Below are positions 28,704-38,322 of a stretch of 64,000 nucleotides of DNA, piece by piece. The stretch is taken from assembly GCF_000517545.1 (NCBI RefSeq), contig NZ_BAIV01000013.1:1-64000 (forward strand), written 5' to 3'. The first letter of the stretch is position 1; the number at the start of each line of letters is the position of its first letter. The translations under genes were made by a program, and so were the position numbers. The notes under the pieces are model-generated. The model was not told where the DNA came from. It ran no database searches and was given only the letters and a program-made list of their open reading frames with translations. This stretch comes from Bacteroides reticulotermitis JCM 10512. GTDB lineage: Bacteria > Bacteroidota > Bacteroidia > Bacteroidales > Bacteroidaceae.

Positions 28704-30707
28704 ATGAAAAGGAACAGTAGCTTTTTACTCTTTTGGTTGTTGTGTACGGCAGTAGCTGTTGGGCAAAACACCAAGTATGTGAATCTGTTTATGGGGACTT
28801 CCGGCGATAACGGCCAGGTTGCCCCGGGGGCTGCTGTTCCTTTTGGCATGGTCTGTGTTTGTCCAGACAACGATCCGCGCAGTCATGCCGGCTATGATTA
28901 TGCGGTGACCAAGGTGAGCGGAATATCTGTCAATCGGCTTTCTGGAGTGGGATGCAGTGGTGGTGGCGGAAATCTACAAGTCCGTCCGGTGGCTCCTTCG
29001 GAGGAACTGCATATTCGGAAATCGCACGAGAAGGCCGTCCCGGGATATTATGCCACAGTCTTTACCAACGGAGTTAAAGCCGAGATGACCGCTACCCAAG
29101 CCATGGCAGTGGAGCGCTACAAGTTTCCGATCGGAATGCCTGCCGGATTGTGGATCGATTTCGCTTCTACATTCGAGGATGTGGCTACCTGTGAGTACAA
29201 ACGCATATCGGACACATGTATCGAGGGCTATGTGCAAGCGAAGAACGTTTGCGGACATGGACGTTATAAACTCTATTTCTCGCTGAATACCGATCAGCCG
29301 TTTCAGTTGCAGGAGAATAAAGCGACTACCGCCTGCCTCACTTTCGGAAAGCGGGTAAAGCGAGTGGAAGTGCGCATCGGCCTTTCTGCACTGAGTGCCG
29401 AACTAGCCGGGTGGGAGTGTTCCCGTTGGGAGGGTCTGACGTTTGATGAACTCAGGGGACAAGCCAACCGCGCTTGGGAGAAACAATTGGCTATGATCGA
29501 TGTAAAAGGCGGTAAAAAGGATGACCGGACTATTTTCTATACCTCACTTTACCGCACTTATCTAAGTCCGGCTGATGTAAGCTCGCCCGATGGGGCTTAT
29601 CTGGGTACGGATGGAAAAGTGTATGTTACCGAAGACTTCCGTTATTATAGCAATTGGTCGCTCTGGGATACTTTTCGTACGAAATTCCCTTTATTAGTCT
29701 TGACCGAACCTAAAAAAATGCGTGATATGGCTACGTCACTTATTCATCTATATGCTACAGGGAAGAAAGACTGGTCAACCGGATTCGAATCGACTCCTAC
29801 CGTCCGTACCGAACATGCCGTAATCTTGCTGCTAGACGCTTACCGGAAAGGCATTACCGATTTGGACTTTCGCAAGGGATATGCCGGAATGAAGGAGGAG
29901 ATGGAACGGCTGCCGATGCGTTCGCCGGATCAGAAGATGGAGTCGGCCTACGATCTCTGGGCGATGGCCCAAATCTCCGAAATACTCGATGAAAAGGGAG
30001 ATTCTGAACGATACAGTCAACGCTCTATAGCCTTATTTGAGGAAACTTGGAAGAAAGAGTTCATGCAGGTAACTCCCGCTTTTGGGGTAATGAAGAACAA
30101 CGGACTTTACCAAGGGACTCGCTGGCAATACCGATGGGCGGCTCCGCAGTACATTGATAAAATGATTGAATGGGTGGGAAAAGACTCTTTGCTCTCTCAG
30201 CTGACCTATTTCTTCGACAATCACTTGTATAATCAGGGTAACGAACCGGATATCCATGTGCCTTATCTGTTTAACCGCTTCGGAGCACCGGCAAAGACCC
30301 AGCAGCTTGTGCGTAGCCTGTTGACTGAATCGATGGTTCATAAATACGGAGGTAACTCCGAGTTTACAACTCCTTATGTTGGTAAAGCATTCAAGAATGA
30401 TCCTGTGGGCTATAGCCCGGAGATGGATGAAGACGACGGAACCATGAGTGCTTGGTACGTATTTGGTGCTATGGGCTTTTATCCGCTGCTGGTAGGTGAT
30501 GCATACTACGAATTAACTTCTCCGCTTTTCGACTCAATTACTCTGCATTTACTCAATGGAAACACATTGGCAATCCTCGTCCAAGGGCGGAAGAAACGCA
30601 GTGATTTTATCAAAAATGCCCATTTCAACGGGGCTTTACTCGATGATTACCGCATCTCTCACACCGATTTGCTTCAAGGAGGCGAACTTGTGTTTTCCTA
30701 TAGATAA
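28704..30707 (+). CDS. GH92 with Gln at the acid position (candidate mannosyl-phosphodiester hydrolase)
   Basis: 667 aa, signal peptide to ~residue 21 (VAVGQ). GH92 blocks: KYVNLFMGTSGDNGQ, SLWDTFRTKFPLL, GNEPDIHVPYLFNRFG and DEDDGTMSAWYVFGAMGFYPL, with the base Asp at 575-578. In the acid loop, where ordinary GH92 carries Glu (EGNSWHYTW in the neighbouring gene), this protein has Gln470 in YQGTRWQYRW. From family knowledge, a Glu-to-Gln change there is found in GH92 enzymes that release mannose from Man-1-phospho-6-Man, whose leaving group needs no protonation. That specificity is inferred. It is the last gene of the run before a terminator. Confidence 0.88.
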   Translation: MKRNSSFLLFWLLCTAVAVGQNTKYVNLFMGTSGDNGQVAPGAAVPFGMVCVCPDNDPRSHAGYDYAVTKVSGISVNRLSGVGCSGGGGNLQVRPVAPSEELHIRKSHEKAVPGYYATVFTNGVKAEMTATQAMAVERYKFPIGMPAGLWIDFASTFEDVATCEYKRISDTCIEGYVQAKNVCGHGRYKLYFSLNTDQPFQLQENKATTACLTFGKRVKRVEVRIGLSALSAELAGWECSRWEGLTFDELRGQANRAWEKQLAMIDVKGGKKDDRTIFYTSLYRTYLSPADVSSPDGAYLGTDGKVYVTEDFRYYSNWSLWDTFRTKFPLLVLTEPKKMRDMATSLIHLYATGKKDWSTGFESTPTVRTEHAVILLLDAYRKGITDLDFRKGYAGMKEEMERLPMRSPDQKMESAYDLWAMAQISEILDEKGDSERYSQRSIALFEETWKKEFMQVTPAFGVMKNNGLYQGTRWQYRWAAPQYIDKMIEWVGKDSLLSQLTYFFDNHLYNQGNEPDIHVPYLFNRFGAPAKTQQLVRSLLTESMVHKYGGNSEFTTPYVGKAFKNDPVGYSPEMDEDDGTMSAWYVFGAMGFYPLLVGDAYYELTSPLFDSITLHLLNGNTLAILVQGRKKRSDFIKNAHFNGALLDDYRISHTDLLQGGELVFSYR

Positions 30708-30735
30708 GTCCTAAAACTGAATTGGAAACTGGTAT

Positions 30736-30774
30736 CACATGAAAGCTTCCATCAATCGATGGAATGTGCTTTTT
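30736..30774 (+). terminator. Terminator after GH92
   Basis: CACAT...ATGTG outer stem and TCCAT...ATGGA inner stem, followed by CTTTTTCC, starting 29 bp after the GH92 stop. Confidence 0.7.
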
Positions 30775-31043
30775 CCTTCTCTTTCAATTGTAGTAAACTG
30801 AGTACTTGTTTGTCGTAAATCAAGTATTTGACAAAAGTTACCTTGGTACTGACCGTCTTACACCCGAGTTGGCGAAGAGATCGAATAACTGTCCGCGAGT
30901 AGAAGCGTAAAAAGAAATCCTACAAATAATTAGAGCCTTTATCTGAATCCGGCTTGGCTAATTTAGAGACAAAGTATAGACATTTCTCCCTGTTTCGCTT
31001 GAGTTCTTGTGGCCTCCGGTTATCTCGTTTATAAATGCAGCAA

Positions 31044-31149
31044 ACTGACCAAACCTACGCAGAGATGTTTACTTTCAATGAAATGACTAAATCCTTTTGT
31101 TTATTGGTCAGTAATTAGCTCTTAAAGAAAAAGACTTTCGCTACGTTTG
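31044..31149 (+). promoter_or_regulatory. Operator and promoter before GH43-epimerase-GH127 unit
   Basis: ACTGACCA at 31044 and its inverse TGGTCAGT at 31105 flank 53 bp. TGGTCAGT is the left half of the element seen at 12467 and 18829, but the right half is poorly kept here. TACGTTTG at 31142-31149 matches the Bacteroides -7 box TAnnTTTG, 28 bp before the GH43 ATG. Confidence 0.5.
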
Positions 31150-31177
31150 TAACGTAAACTTTATAAAATGGACAAAC

Positions 31178-32183
31178 ATGAAATTGAAGCATTTACTTTT
31201 TTCAGTTGCAGTTGGTTGCTGTTCGGTTTCTTTATTCGCTCAGCCTATTGTTGGTCAAAAGAAAACTAGTGGAAATCCTGTTTTTGAAGGCTGGTATGCC
31301 GATCCCGAAGCTGTGGTTTATAATGGAGAATACTGGATATTCCCAACCTATTCCGCCCCTTACGGTGAGCAGCTCCATATGGACGCTTTCTCTTCGCAAG
31401 ACCTGGTGAATTGGACTAAACACCCGAAGGTTCTTTCTGTTGAAAACATTAGTTGGCTAAGGTATGCACTGTGGCTCCTGCGTGATACAGGCCAATAAGA
31501 AATATTATCTTTTCTTTGGCGCAAACGATATTAAAACTAACGATGAATTGGGCGGAATTGGCGTATCTGTAGCCGATCGTCCGGAAGGCCCGTATAAGGA
31601 TGCCTTGGGTAAACCGTTGATTGGCCAAATTATAAACGGTGCGCAGCCGATCGACCAGTTTGTGTTCAAAGATGATGACGGACAGCATTATATGTACTAC
31701 GGCGGTTGGCGACATTGCAATATGGTAAAGATGGCACCTGATTTGCTTAGCATTGTTCCTTTTGACGACGGAACGACCTATAAGGAGGTGACTCCTGAAA
31801 ACTATGTAGAAGGTCCGTTCATGCTCAAACATCACGGAAAGTATTACTTCATGTGGTCGGAAGGCGGATGGACCGGGCCTGATTATTGTGTGGCCTACGC
31901 CATAGCCGATTCACCTTTCGGGCCGTTTAAGCGAATCGGAAAGATTCTGGAACAAGAAAAAGACATTGCGACCGGTGCGGGACATCACTCTGTAATCAAA
32001 GGGGCAGGTAAGGATGAATGGTATATTGTATATCACCGTCGTCCTTTAGGCGAAACCGATGGTAACTGTCGCGTCACTTGCATCGACCGCATGTATTTCG
32101 ATAAAGACGGCTTTATCAAACCTGTGAAAATGACCTTTGATGGGGTAAAGCCAAGTCCGCAGGGGAAAACGAAATTGAAATAA
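31178..32183 (+). CDS. GH43 family glycosidase, frameshifted
   Basis: Frames 31178-31498 and 31464-32183 make one ~335-aa GH43. At 31473-31480 two bases are missing (one G and one more); the repaired text reads YALWAPxVIQANKKYYLFFGAND. Signal peptide to ~residue 22 (LFAQ). Catalytic residues: Asp in WYADPEAVV (base), Asp in QPIDQFVF (modulator), Glu in YVEGPFML (acid). GAGHHS is conserved. It differs clearly from the other GH43 genes here and so probably has another specificity. First gene of an operon with the epimerase and the GH127-like gene. Confidence 0.87.
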
Positions 32184-32220
32184 AGGATATACCATTGAAT
32201 AACATAACTTAATATCGATC

Positions 32221-33350
32221 ATGAAAAAATTAGCACTAGGGGCAGTAGCCGCCCTACTGATGGCTGCATGTACTTCGAATGTAGAGCAGCTACAGAGTCG
32301 GGCTTGTTGAAAACAAATTTCCAGACTGAGGTGAATGGAAAGAAAACAGATTTGTATATCCTCCGCAACAAGAACAATATGGAGGTGTGTGTGACGAACT
32401 TCGGCGGACGAATTGTTTCGATCATGGTACCCGATAAAGAGGGGAAAATGCAAGATGTCGTGTTGGGATTTGACTCGATTCAGGATTATATCAGCAAACC
32501 GACCGACTTCGGCGCAACGATCGGACGGTATGCCAACCGCATCAATCAAGGGAAGTTCGTATTGGATAATGTGGAATATCAACTTCCTCGTAATAATTAC
32601 GGGCATTGCTTACATGGTGGTCCGCAAGGTTACCAATACCAGGTTTTCGATGCTGTACAAGTAAGTCCGCAAGAACTGAAACTAGCTTATTTGTCTAAAG
32701 ACGGTGAAGAAGGATTTCCCGGGAATCTGACTTGCCGGGTAGTAATGAGGCTGACCGACGATAACGCGATTGATATTCAATATGAGGCGGAGACCGATAA
32801 ACCGACCATTGTAAACTTGACGAATCACTCTTATTTCAACCTTGACGGAGATGCCGGACACAATTCCGAACACCTGTTGACGGTCGATGCGGACTATTAT
32901 ACCCCAGTGGATAGTACGTTTATGACTACCGGAGAAATTGTTCCCGTGGAAGGTACACCGATGGATTTCCGTACATCCGTAGCCGTGGGTGCACGCATCA
33001 ATGAGTACGATTTTGTGCAATTGAAAAATGGAAACGGATACGACCACAACTGGGTGCTTAACTCCAAAGGAGATGTAAACCGGAAGGCTGCTTCTCTGAG
33101 ATCACCCAAAACCGGAATTACCTTGGATGTATATACCAATGAACCGGGTATACAGGTATATGCGGGAAACTTCCTCGATGGTTCTTTGACCGGCAAACAG
33201 GGACGTGTATATAACCAGCGTGCTTCTGTATGCCTCGAAACTCAGAAATACCCCGATACACCGAATAAACCGGATTGGCCATCGGCTGTGTTGCGTCCGG
33301 GAGAGAAATATATGAGTCAGTGTATCTTTAAATTCTCTGTAGACAAATGA
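32221..33350 (+). CDS. Aldose 1-epimerase, lipoprotein, frameshifted near N terminus
   Basis: ATG 32221 opens a signal peptide with lipobox (MAA-Cys) but hits a stop 30 codons on. The body of the protein runs in another frame to 33350. One missing base at ~32284-32288 reconciles them, giving ~376 aa. Epimerase motifs: FGATIGRYANRI, TNHSYFNLDG (catalytic His), NGYDHNW and the base Glu in CLETQKYPDTPN. It interconverts alpha- and beta-anomers of sugars released by the inverting GH43/GH92 enzymes. A lipoprotein location is unusual compared with cytosolic GalM but common in PULs. Confidence 0.87.
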
Positions 33351-35408
33351 GCATGCCTCTTAACTTGAAAAACAATCTTGCGGTCGTTTCGATTCTCTTA
33401 GCGTCTTTCGCTTATCCCGTTCTGGCTAGTGCAGCTCCCGAGCAGGTGCGAGTCGTAGACCGCCCCGAACTGAAAACGCTCAATTCAAACTACGTGAGTT
33501 TTCGTGCTCCGCTTCTTCCGCAGAGCTTTATCAAACTTCCCGTCGGAAGTATTCAGCCCGAAGGATGGGTGCGGAAGTATCTCGAGTTGCAGCAAGACGG
33601 ACTGACCGGACACCTGGGAGAAATCAGTGCCTGGCTGGAAAAGAAGAACAATGCCTGGCTTACAACCGGAGGAGATCACGGTTGGGAAGAAGTGCCCTAT
33701 TGGCTGAAAGGCTACGGCAACTTGGCTTATATGTTGAACGACCCGAAGATGATAGCCGAAACGAAGGTCTGGATAGAAGGAGCATTTGCGAGCAGGCAGC
33801 CCGATGGCTATTTCGGTCCCATAAACGAACGGGATGGCCGGCGGGAGTTGTGGGCACAGATGATTATGCTCTGGTGCTTGCAGTCCTACTATGAGTATTC
33901 GCACGACCAGCGTGTGATTGACTTGATGACGAATTATTTCAAGTGGCAGATGACTGTGCCCGACAATCAACTCTTGAAAGATTACTGGGAAAACAGTCGC
34001 GGGGGTGACAACCTGATTAGTATTTATTGGCTCTACAACCGTACGGGAGACTCTTTTCTGCTTAAATTGGCTGAGAAGATTCACCGGAATACGGCCAACT
34101 GGACTCAACCAACTTCATTGCCCAACTGGCACAACGTGAATATTGCCCAATGTTTCCGCGAACCGGCTACGTATTATATGCAAACCGGCGATTCTGCATT
34201 GCTTAAAGCGTCCTATAACGTGCATCATTTGATTCGCCGGACCTTTGGACAGGTGCCGGGTGGTATGTTTGGCGCCGATGAAAACGCCCGTTTGGGTTAT
34301 ATCGATCCCCGACAGGGCGTAGAGACTTGCGGATTGGTCGAACAGATGGCTTCGGACGAACTGATGCTTTGCATGACGGGTGATCCGTTGTGGGCGGAAC
34401 ACTGTGAAGAGGTGGCATTCAACTCCTATCCGGCTGCTGTGATGCCCGACTTCAAAGCGTTGCGCTACATCACTTGCCCGAACCATACGATTAGTGATTC
34501 GGAGAATCATCATCGGTATTGATAATCGGGGACCGTTCCTCTCCATGAATCCATTTAGCAGTCGTTGTTGTCAGCACAACCATGCACAAGGCTGGCCGTA
34601 CTTTGCCGAACATTTGTTGCTGGCTACTCCCGATAATGGAATTGCGGCAGCTATTTATGCAGCGAACAAAGCGACGGTGAAAGTTGGAAACGGCAAAGAG
34701 ATCAGGCTTCATGAAGAAACCAACTATCCTTTTGAAGAAACAATCAAATTCACCGTTTCTACCGATGAAAAGGTCACTTTTCCGTTCTACCTTCGCATTC
34801 CTTCATGGACTGATAAGGCTGAAATCCGGGTGAATGGAAAGAAAGTGCGGGTGCAACCGGTTGCCGGAAAATATGTTTGTATCGATCGTGAATGGGTAAA
34901 CGGAGATAACGTCGAACTCGTTCTGCCAATGTCTCTCTCCATGCGTACCTGGCAAGTCAATAAAAATAGTGTAAGTGTAGACTACGGTCCACTGACCTTG
35001 TCGCTCCGCATCAATGAAAAGTATGTAGAGAAAGACAGTCGGGCAACGGCTATTGGTGATTCTAAATGGCAGAAAGGGGCTGATCCTCAGAAATGGCCGA
35101 CAACGGAGATCTACTCCGATAGTCCTTGGAACTACTCCTTGGTGCTGGATAAGAAAGACCCGCTGAAGAGTTTCACAGTGGTGCGTAAGGCTTGGCCGGC
35201 GGATAACTTCCCGTTCACCGTTGGTAGTGTTCCTTTGGAAGTGAAAGCTATCGGGCGTTTGGTTCCTGAATGGAAGATTGACGAAACCGGACTCTGTGGG
35301 GTTCTTCCTGAGGAAGATGCACTGAAAGGTCAGAAAGAAGCGATCACACTGATTCCGATGGGAGCTGCTCGTCTGAGAATCTCGGCATTCCCCAATACGC
35401 GGGAATAA
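33347..35408 (+). CDS. GH127-like (DUF1680) beta-L-arabinofuranosidase family enzyme, frameshifted
   Basis: Frames 33347-34522 and 34494-35408 form one ~687-aa protein. The break at 34514-34517 lacks two bases; repaired text is SENHHPGIDNRGPFLSMNP. The start ATGA overlaps the epimerase stop. (alpha/alpha)6 barrel with the zinc/cysteine cluster of GH127-type enzymes: Glu326 and Cys328 in GVETCGLVEQ, Cys377 in ITCPNH and the Cys-Cys pair in SRCCQHNHAQGWP. The C-terminal half is beta-sandwich (TFPFYLRIPSWTDKAEIRVNGKKV). It probably releases L-arabinofuranose or a related sugar. It ends the PUL before two strong hairpins. Confidence 0.85.
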
Positions 35409-35421
35409 ATAAAGAACAAAG

Positions 35422-35456
35422 GGTTGGCTTCCTAGCAGAAAACGAGGAAGTCAACC
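35422..35456 (+). terminator. Terminator at the end of the PUL
   Basis: GGTTGGCTTCCT pairs with AGGAAGTCAACC (12 bp, one G-U) 14 bp after the GH127-like stop. The T-run is weak (TTGCT). Confidence 0.65.
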
Positions 35457-35506
35457 TTGCTAACAGGCACACTGCTGCTGCTTGACCTACCAGCAAGTAC
35501 GGTATC

Positions 35507-35544
35507 TTTTCCACGTCATCCTTGTATAAAGGATGATGTGGAAA
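35507..35544. terminator. Second strong hairpin, 17-bp stem
   Basis: TTTTCCACGTCATCCTT and AAGGATGATGTGGAAAA pair over 17 bp with one wobble and a four-base loop (GTAT). The A/T ends make it a possible bidirectional terminator; it lies 106 bp before the regulator gene. Confidence 0.6.
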
Positions 35545-35649
35545 ACTGTCGTTTTGTAGATACTCTATATGAACAAAGAAGACTTTTCTAAGTGAAGGGG
35601 ATCTAATTATGTAATATTTATGATTTAAGCACATGAGATAAAGAGTGAG

Positions 35650-36444
35650 ATGAAATCATTGACTTATTCTTTTAAGCAATTGCTATCAGGAGGGTTATTC
35701 TGCTGTTTAATTCTCTTGGCAGCCTATCTGTTTCGGCTACTATTTCCTGCAATGCACGGTGATACTTTCTCCTCTTCTATCTGTTTCTTGATGTGGCTTA
35801 TCCTCTTTGTAGGTGCATTGTTGTGGGCATTTCATGCAAAGGGTGGGCGTGCAAGCTTCTCTAGAATACTAGATTGGCAGTTCATAACCGCTTTTATTTT
35901 GGTTATAGCAAATCAGATTTATATCATCATGTCCAAAGAGTTTCATACGGAGCTAGCGCCGTTATGGGCTGATTATGCTTTTCCGGTCTTAGTCGTTGTT
36001 GGAATAATGGTAGCCGGCGCTATTAAAATCTCTATCGCGCTATGTCGGAGAATGGCGGTCGAACGGAGACGAGCTACTCTACTAACTCAAAAGATGCAGC
36101 AAATACTGAATTCTCCTCCGGCAGAACAAAAAGGTGTTTCTTTCCTACGTATGCTTATAGAAAATAAATCGATCGCCCAGTTCTCTGCCGCAGACTATCT
36201 TTTGCTGGTAGAAGGATGTCAAATAATTGATCCTGTCTTTTTTGTCTGGTTGAAGAACAAAGGTTGTCAACTTCCATCACGAGATATTGTGTTATGCGTA
36301 CTGATCCGAATGCATAAAACAAAAGAAGAGATACTAACTATATTCTGTATTAGCGATGGTTCCTATCGTACAATGCGGTCTCGTGCCCGAAAGCGTCTGG
36401 AGATTGAGGATACGGATATGGAGACCTTCTTGCACATGCTCTGA
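35650..36444 (+). CDS. Membrane-anchored HTH protein, probable regulator
   Basis: 264 aa. Four predicted transmembrane segments at about residues 12-32, 43-62, 76-94 and 108-132, then a basic stretch and a cytosolic C terminus. Residues ~208-252 (LPSRDIVLCVLIRMHKTKEEILTIF...SDGSYRTMRSRARKRL) match the LuxR/GerE-like helix-turn-helix found at the C terminus of several Bacteroides regulators. A DNA-binding domain tethered to the membrane suggests direct signal-to-promoter transfer. It lies just after the PUL on the same strand. Whether it controls the PUL or the secreted-protein genes that follow is unknown. Confidence 0.6.
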   Translation: MKSLTYSFKQLLSGGLFCCLILLAAYLFRLLFPAMHGDTFSSSICFLMWLILFVGALLWAFHAKGGRASFSRILDWQFITAFILVIANQIYIIMSKEFHTELAPLWADYAFPVLVVVGIMVAGAIKISIALCRRMAVERRRATLLTQKMQQILNSPPAEQKGVSFLRMLIENKSIAQFSAADYLLLVEGCQIIDPVFFVWLKNKGCQLPSRDIVLCVLIRMHKTKEEILTIFCISDGSYRTMRSRARKRLEIEDTDMETFLHML

Positions 36445-36772
36445 TGAAAGCTTTGTTCTTGCTGCTTCCCCTCCAAAGATCATATGAATAAATAAAATTA
36501 AAGCTACTTTTTATCCAAGAAAAGGATTTGATCGTATTTATTATGTTACAATGTAGGTGGAGAATAAAAGAAAATCGGCTCATAAAGCCTGTTTGAGAGG
36601 ATATGGATGGGATTGGAGTGTAACGCGATCTTGGCTTATGGTGAAATTATTTGTAAGTTTGTGAAGCGGCTCTTACTAACTGTAGGGCTAGCTGTAATGA
36701 ATCTTTGTTTTATGTAGGGGAAAATGTATCAGGTTATATGCTAAATAGCTTAAACAAAAAATAGTGTGGATT
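36445..36772. other. Intergenic region after regulator
   Basis: No gene is seen. AATCTTTG near 36701 resembles a -7 box about 65 bp before the next ATG. Confidence 0.4.
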
Positions 36773-37598
36773 ATGAAAATGAAATATAATATATTGATAT
36801 TTGTCATATTTGCTTCCATTGCTCAATTATCTTGTGCACAAGGGAAATATGTAATCAAAGGTGAACTACCAGATCATCTTTTTGATAATGAATATATATT
36901 GTTGTATAATAATGTGGCTCTTATAGAGGAGCCTCAGCGTATGAAGCAAACCTTTATTGATAGTATAAAAGTGATTGATGGAAAGTTCTGTTACGAAGGG
37001 GTGCTTAGTCAACAACCCTTCCTTGCTTATCTTTCTTGTGATAAAGGTCTACGTTTTCGGTATACTACCTCTTTTATAGTGGAACAAGGTGAAATTCAGT
37101 TACATTTTGTAGATTGGGTTAATGAGGCCAATGTTTCCGGTACTCCTATAAATGATGATTATAATGTGCTTTTCATTGAATCGGAAAAAAGTATCGCAGC
37201 AAATAGTGGATGAGCGAAGGATAGCATTTGAGAATGTAGCAAACAACAATTATGATAAGCGCAGAATAGATTCTCTTCACAATGTGTATGTGCAGAATAA
37301 AGAGAAGCGATTCCGGTTCTTGGAAAAATATGCTCGATATCCTAATGTTGTTCGAGTACAATTGGCAATGCTTATAGATCCTGTAATGTCGCAAGATCCC
37401 GAATTGGAGCGTGCTTTGCATATCGTAGATTTAATGCCTAAGGTAGAACGGGACATTCTTTTAGCTTGGCGGGAGTATAGAGTCAAGTTGATAGAACATA
37501 TGGCAAAGGTTAAGGCTTTGAAAGATAGTTTGGATGCCAATAAGCCTCGGTTTGTCGAAACGATACCTAATACCTCATTATCAACAGTGGAAGAATGA
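36773..37598 (+). CDS. DUF4369-like secreted protein, frameshifted
   Basis: ATG 36773 starts a signal peptide (FASIAQLSCAQ) and a DUF4369-like beta-domain (YVIKGELPDHLFDNEY...IDGKFCYEG). The frame ends at 37213, but homologous-looking sequence (QQIVDERRIAFENVANNNYDKRRIDSLHNVYVQNKEKRFRF) continues in frame 37152-37598. The junction is an A6 tract at 37185-37190; five As would keep one frame. The intact product would be ~274 aa, helical in its second half, and would resemble the N-terminal part of TlpA/DUF4369 proteins without the thioredoxin domain. Function unknown. Confidence 0.6.
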
Positions 37599-37684
37599 AT
37601 AGATTTATAGGGCTTATTATCATTCTGATGATGTATTCATGTAAGCAAAATAGGAAGGCAGAGTTGGTCTCAAAGAAGAATTAA
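37595..37684 (+). CDS. Possible 29-aa lipoprotein-like peptide or gene remnant
   Basis: ATG 37595 overlaps the preceding stop (ATGA). It encodes a hydrophobic leader ending in YS-Cys17 then KQNRKAELVSKKN, a plausible short lipoprotein. The next frame stays open for ~23 more codons (EELIIINANTDSLFYILQIK), so this may be the 5' remnant of a longer decayed gene. Confidence 0.3.
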   Translation: MNRFIGLIIILMMYSCKQNRKAELVSKKN

Positions 37685-37789
37685 TAATAATCAATGCGAA
37701 TACAGACTCTCTCTTCTATATATTGCAAATCAAAGCAACTATTCGGTGATGATGACTTAAATTATTCTAACTTACAAAATTAAGGAGAT

Positions 37790-38287
37790 ATGAAAAGAAA
37801 GATATTTATAGTTTTGACTTTGTTGTTAATTGTCGCTGTCCCTTCCTTTGGAGAAGAAGTACAAAGAGATTGTAACTGGAAGAAGCAATTGGAGGAAATA
37901 AAAAAAAATGAAATATTGAAAGATAAAGGGTATCCTCAACTAGTAAAATACACCTATCAAGACGAGGTGAAAACTATGGATGAAGTGAAACAACTCAAGG
38001 AACAACTTTTATCCTATACAGACAATTACTTACCGGTTTCTAGCAAAGACAATACTAGCGTGAGGCTTTTGAATTTGGAAGAGATTCAGCAGACAGAAGG
38101 TGAAAGTACTGTTGCTACCTCAGTAAAGTCTTTGACGGAATATTTAAATTATGTGATTCAAACGGGAGTGCATACTGTAAAATTGACATGGGAATTTCAG
38201 GCTAAAACGTATGAGAGCTTATGTGTTGTATCCAATAATGGGATTGTGTACGACCCTGTTGTCATGAACCTGATGATTATCGAATGA
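37790..38287 (+). CDS. Secreted protein of unknown function
   Basis: 165 aa, signal peptide to ~residue 21 (VPSFGEE), Lys/Glu-rich helical N-terminal part (NWKKQLEEIKKNEILKDKG), then a mixed region with TSVKSLTEYLNYVIQTG. No family recognised. ATG 37790 follows AAGGAGATAT, an unusually strong Shine-Dalgarno for Bacteroides. It belongs to a run of small secreted proteins on the same strand. Confidence 0.6.
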   Translation: MKRKIFIVLTLLLIVAVPSFGEEVQRDCNWKKQLEEIKKNEILKDKGYPQLVKYTYQDEVKTMDEVKQLKEQLLSYTDNYLPVSSKDNTSVRLLNLEEIQQTEGESTVATSVKSLTEYLNYVIQTGVHTVKLTWEFQAKTYESLCVVSNNGIVYDPVVMNLMIIE

Positions 38288-38322
38288 GGAATCCAAGCGT
38301 ATAAAATTTAATAGATGCAGAA

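Larger units (their letters stand above)
30708..31177. other. Intergenic region upstream of GH43 operon
   Basis: Contains the GH92 terminator (30736-30774) and the operator/promoter region at 31044-31149. No gene is seen in the remainder. Confidence 0.6.

Noticed and set aside
37185..37190. Phase variation through the A6 tract
   Set aside because: Six As is short for a contingency tract, and seven other breaks nearby suggest a common non-regulatory cause.
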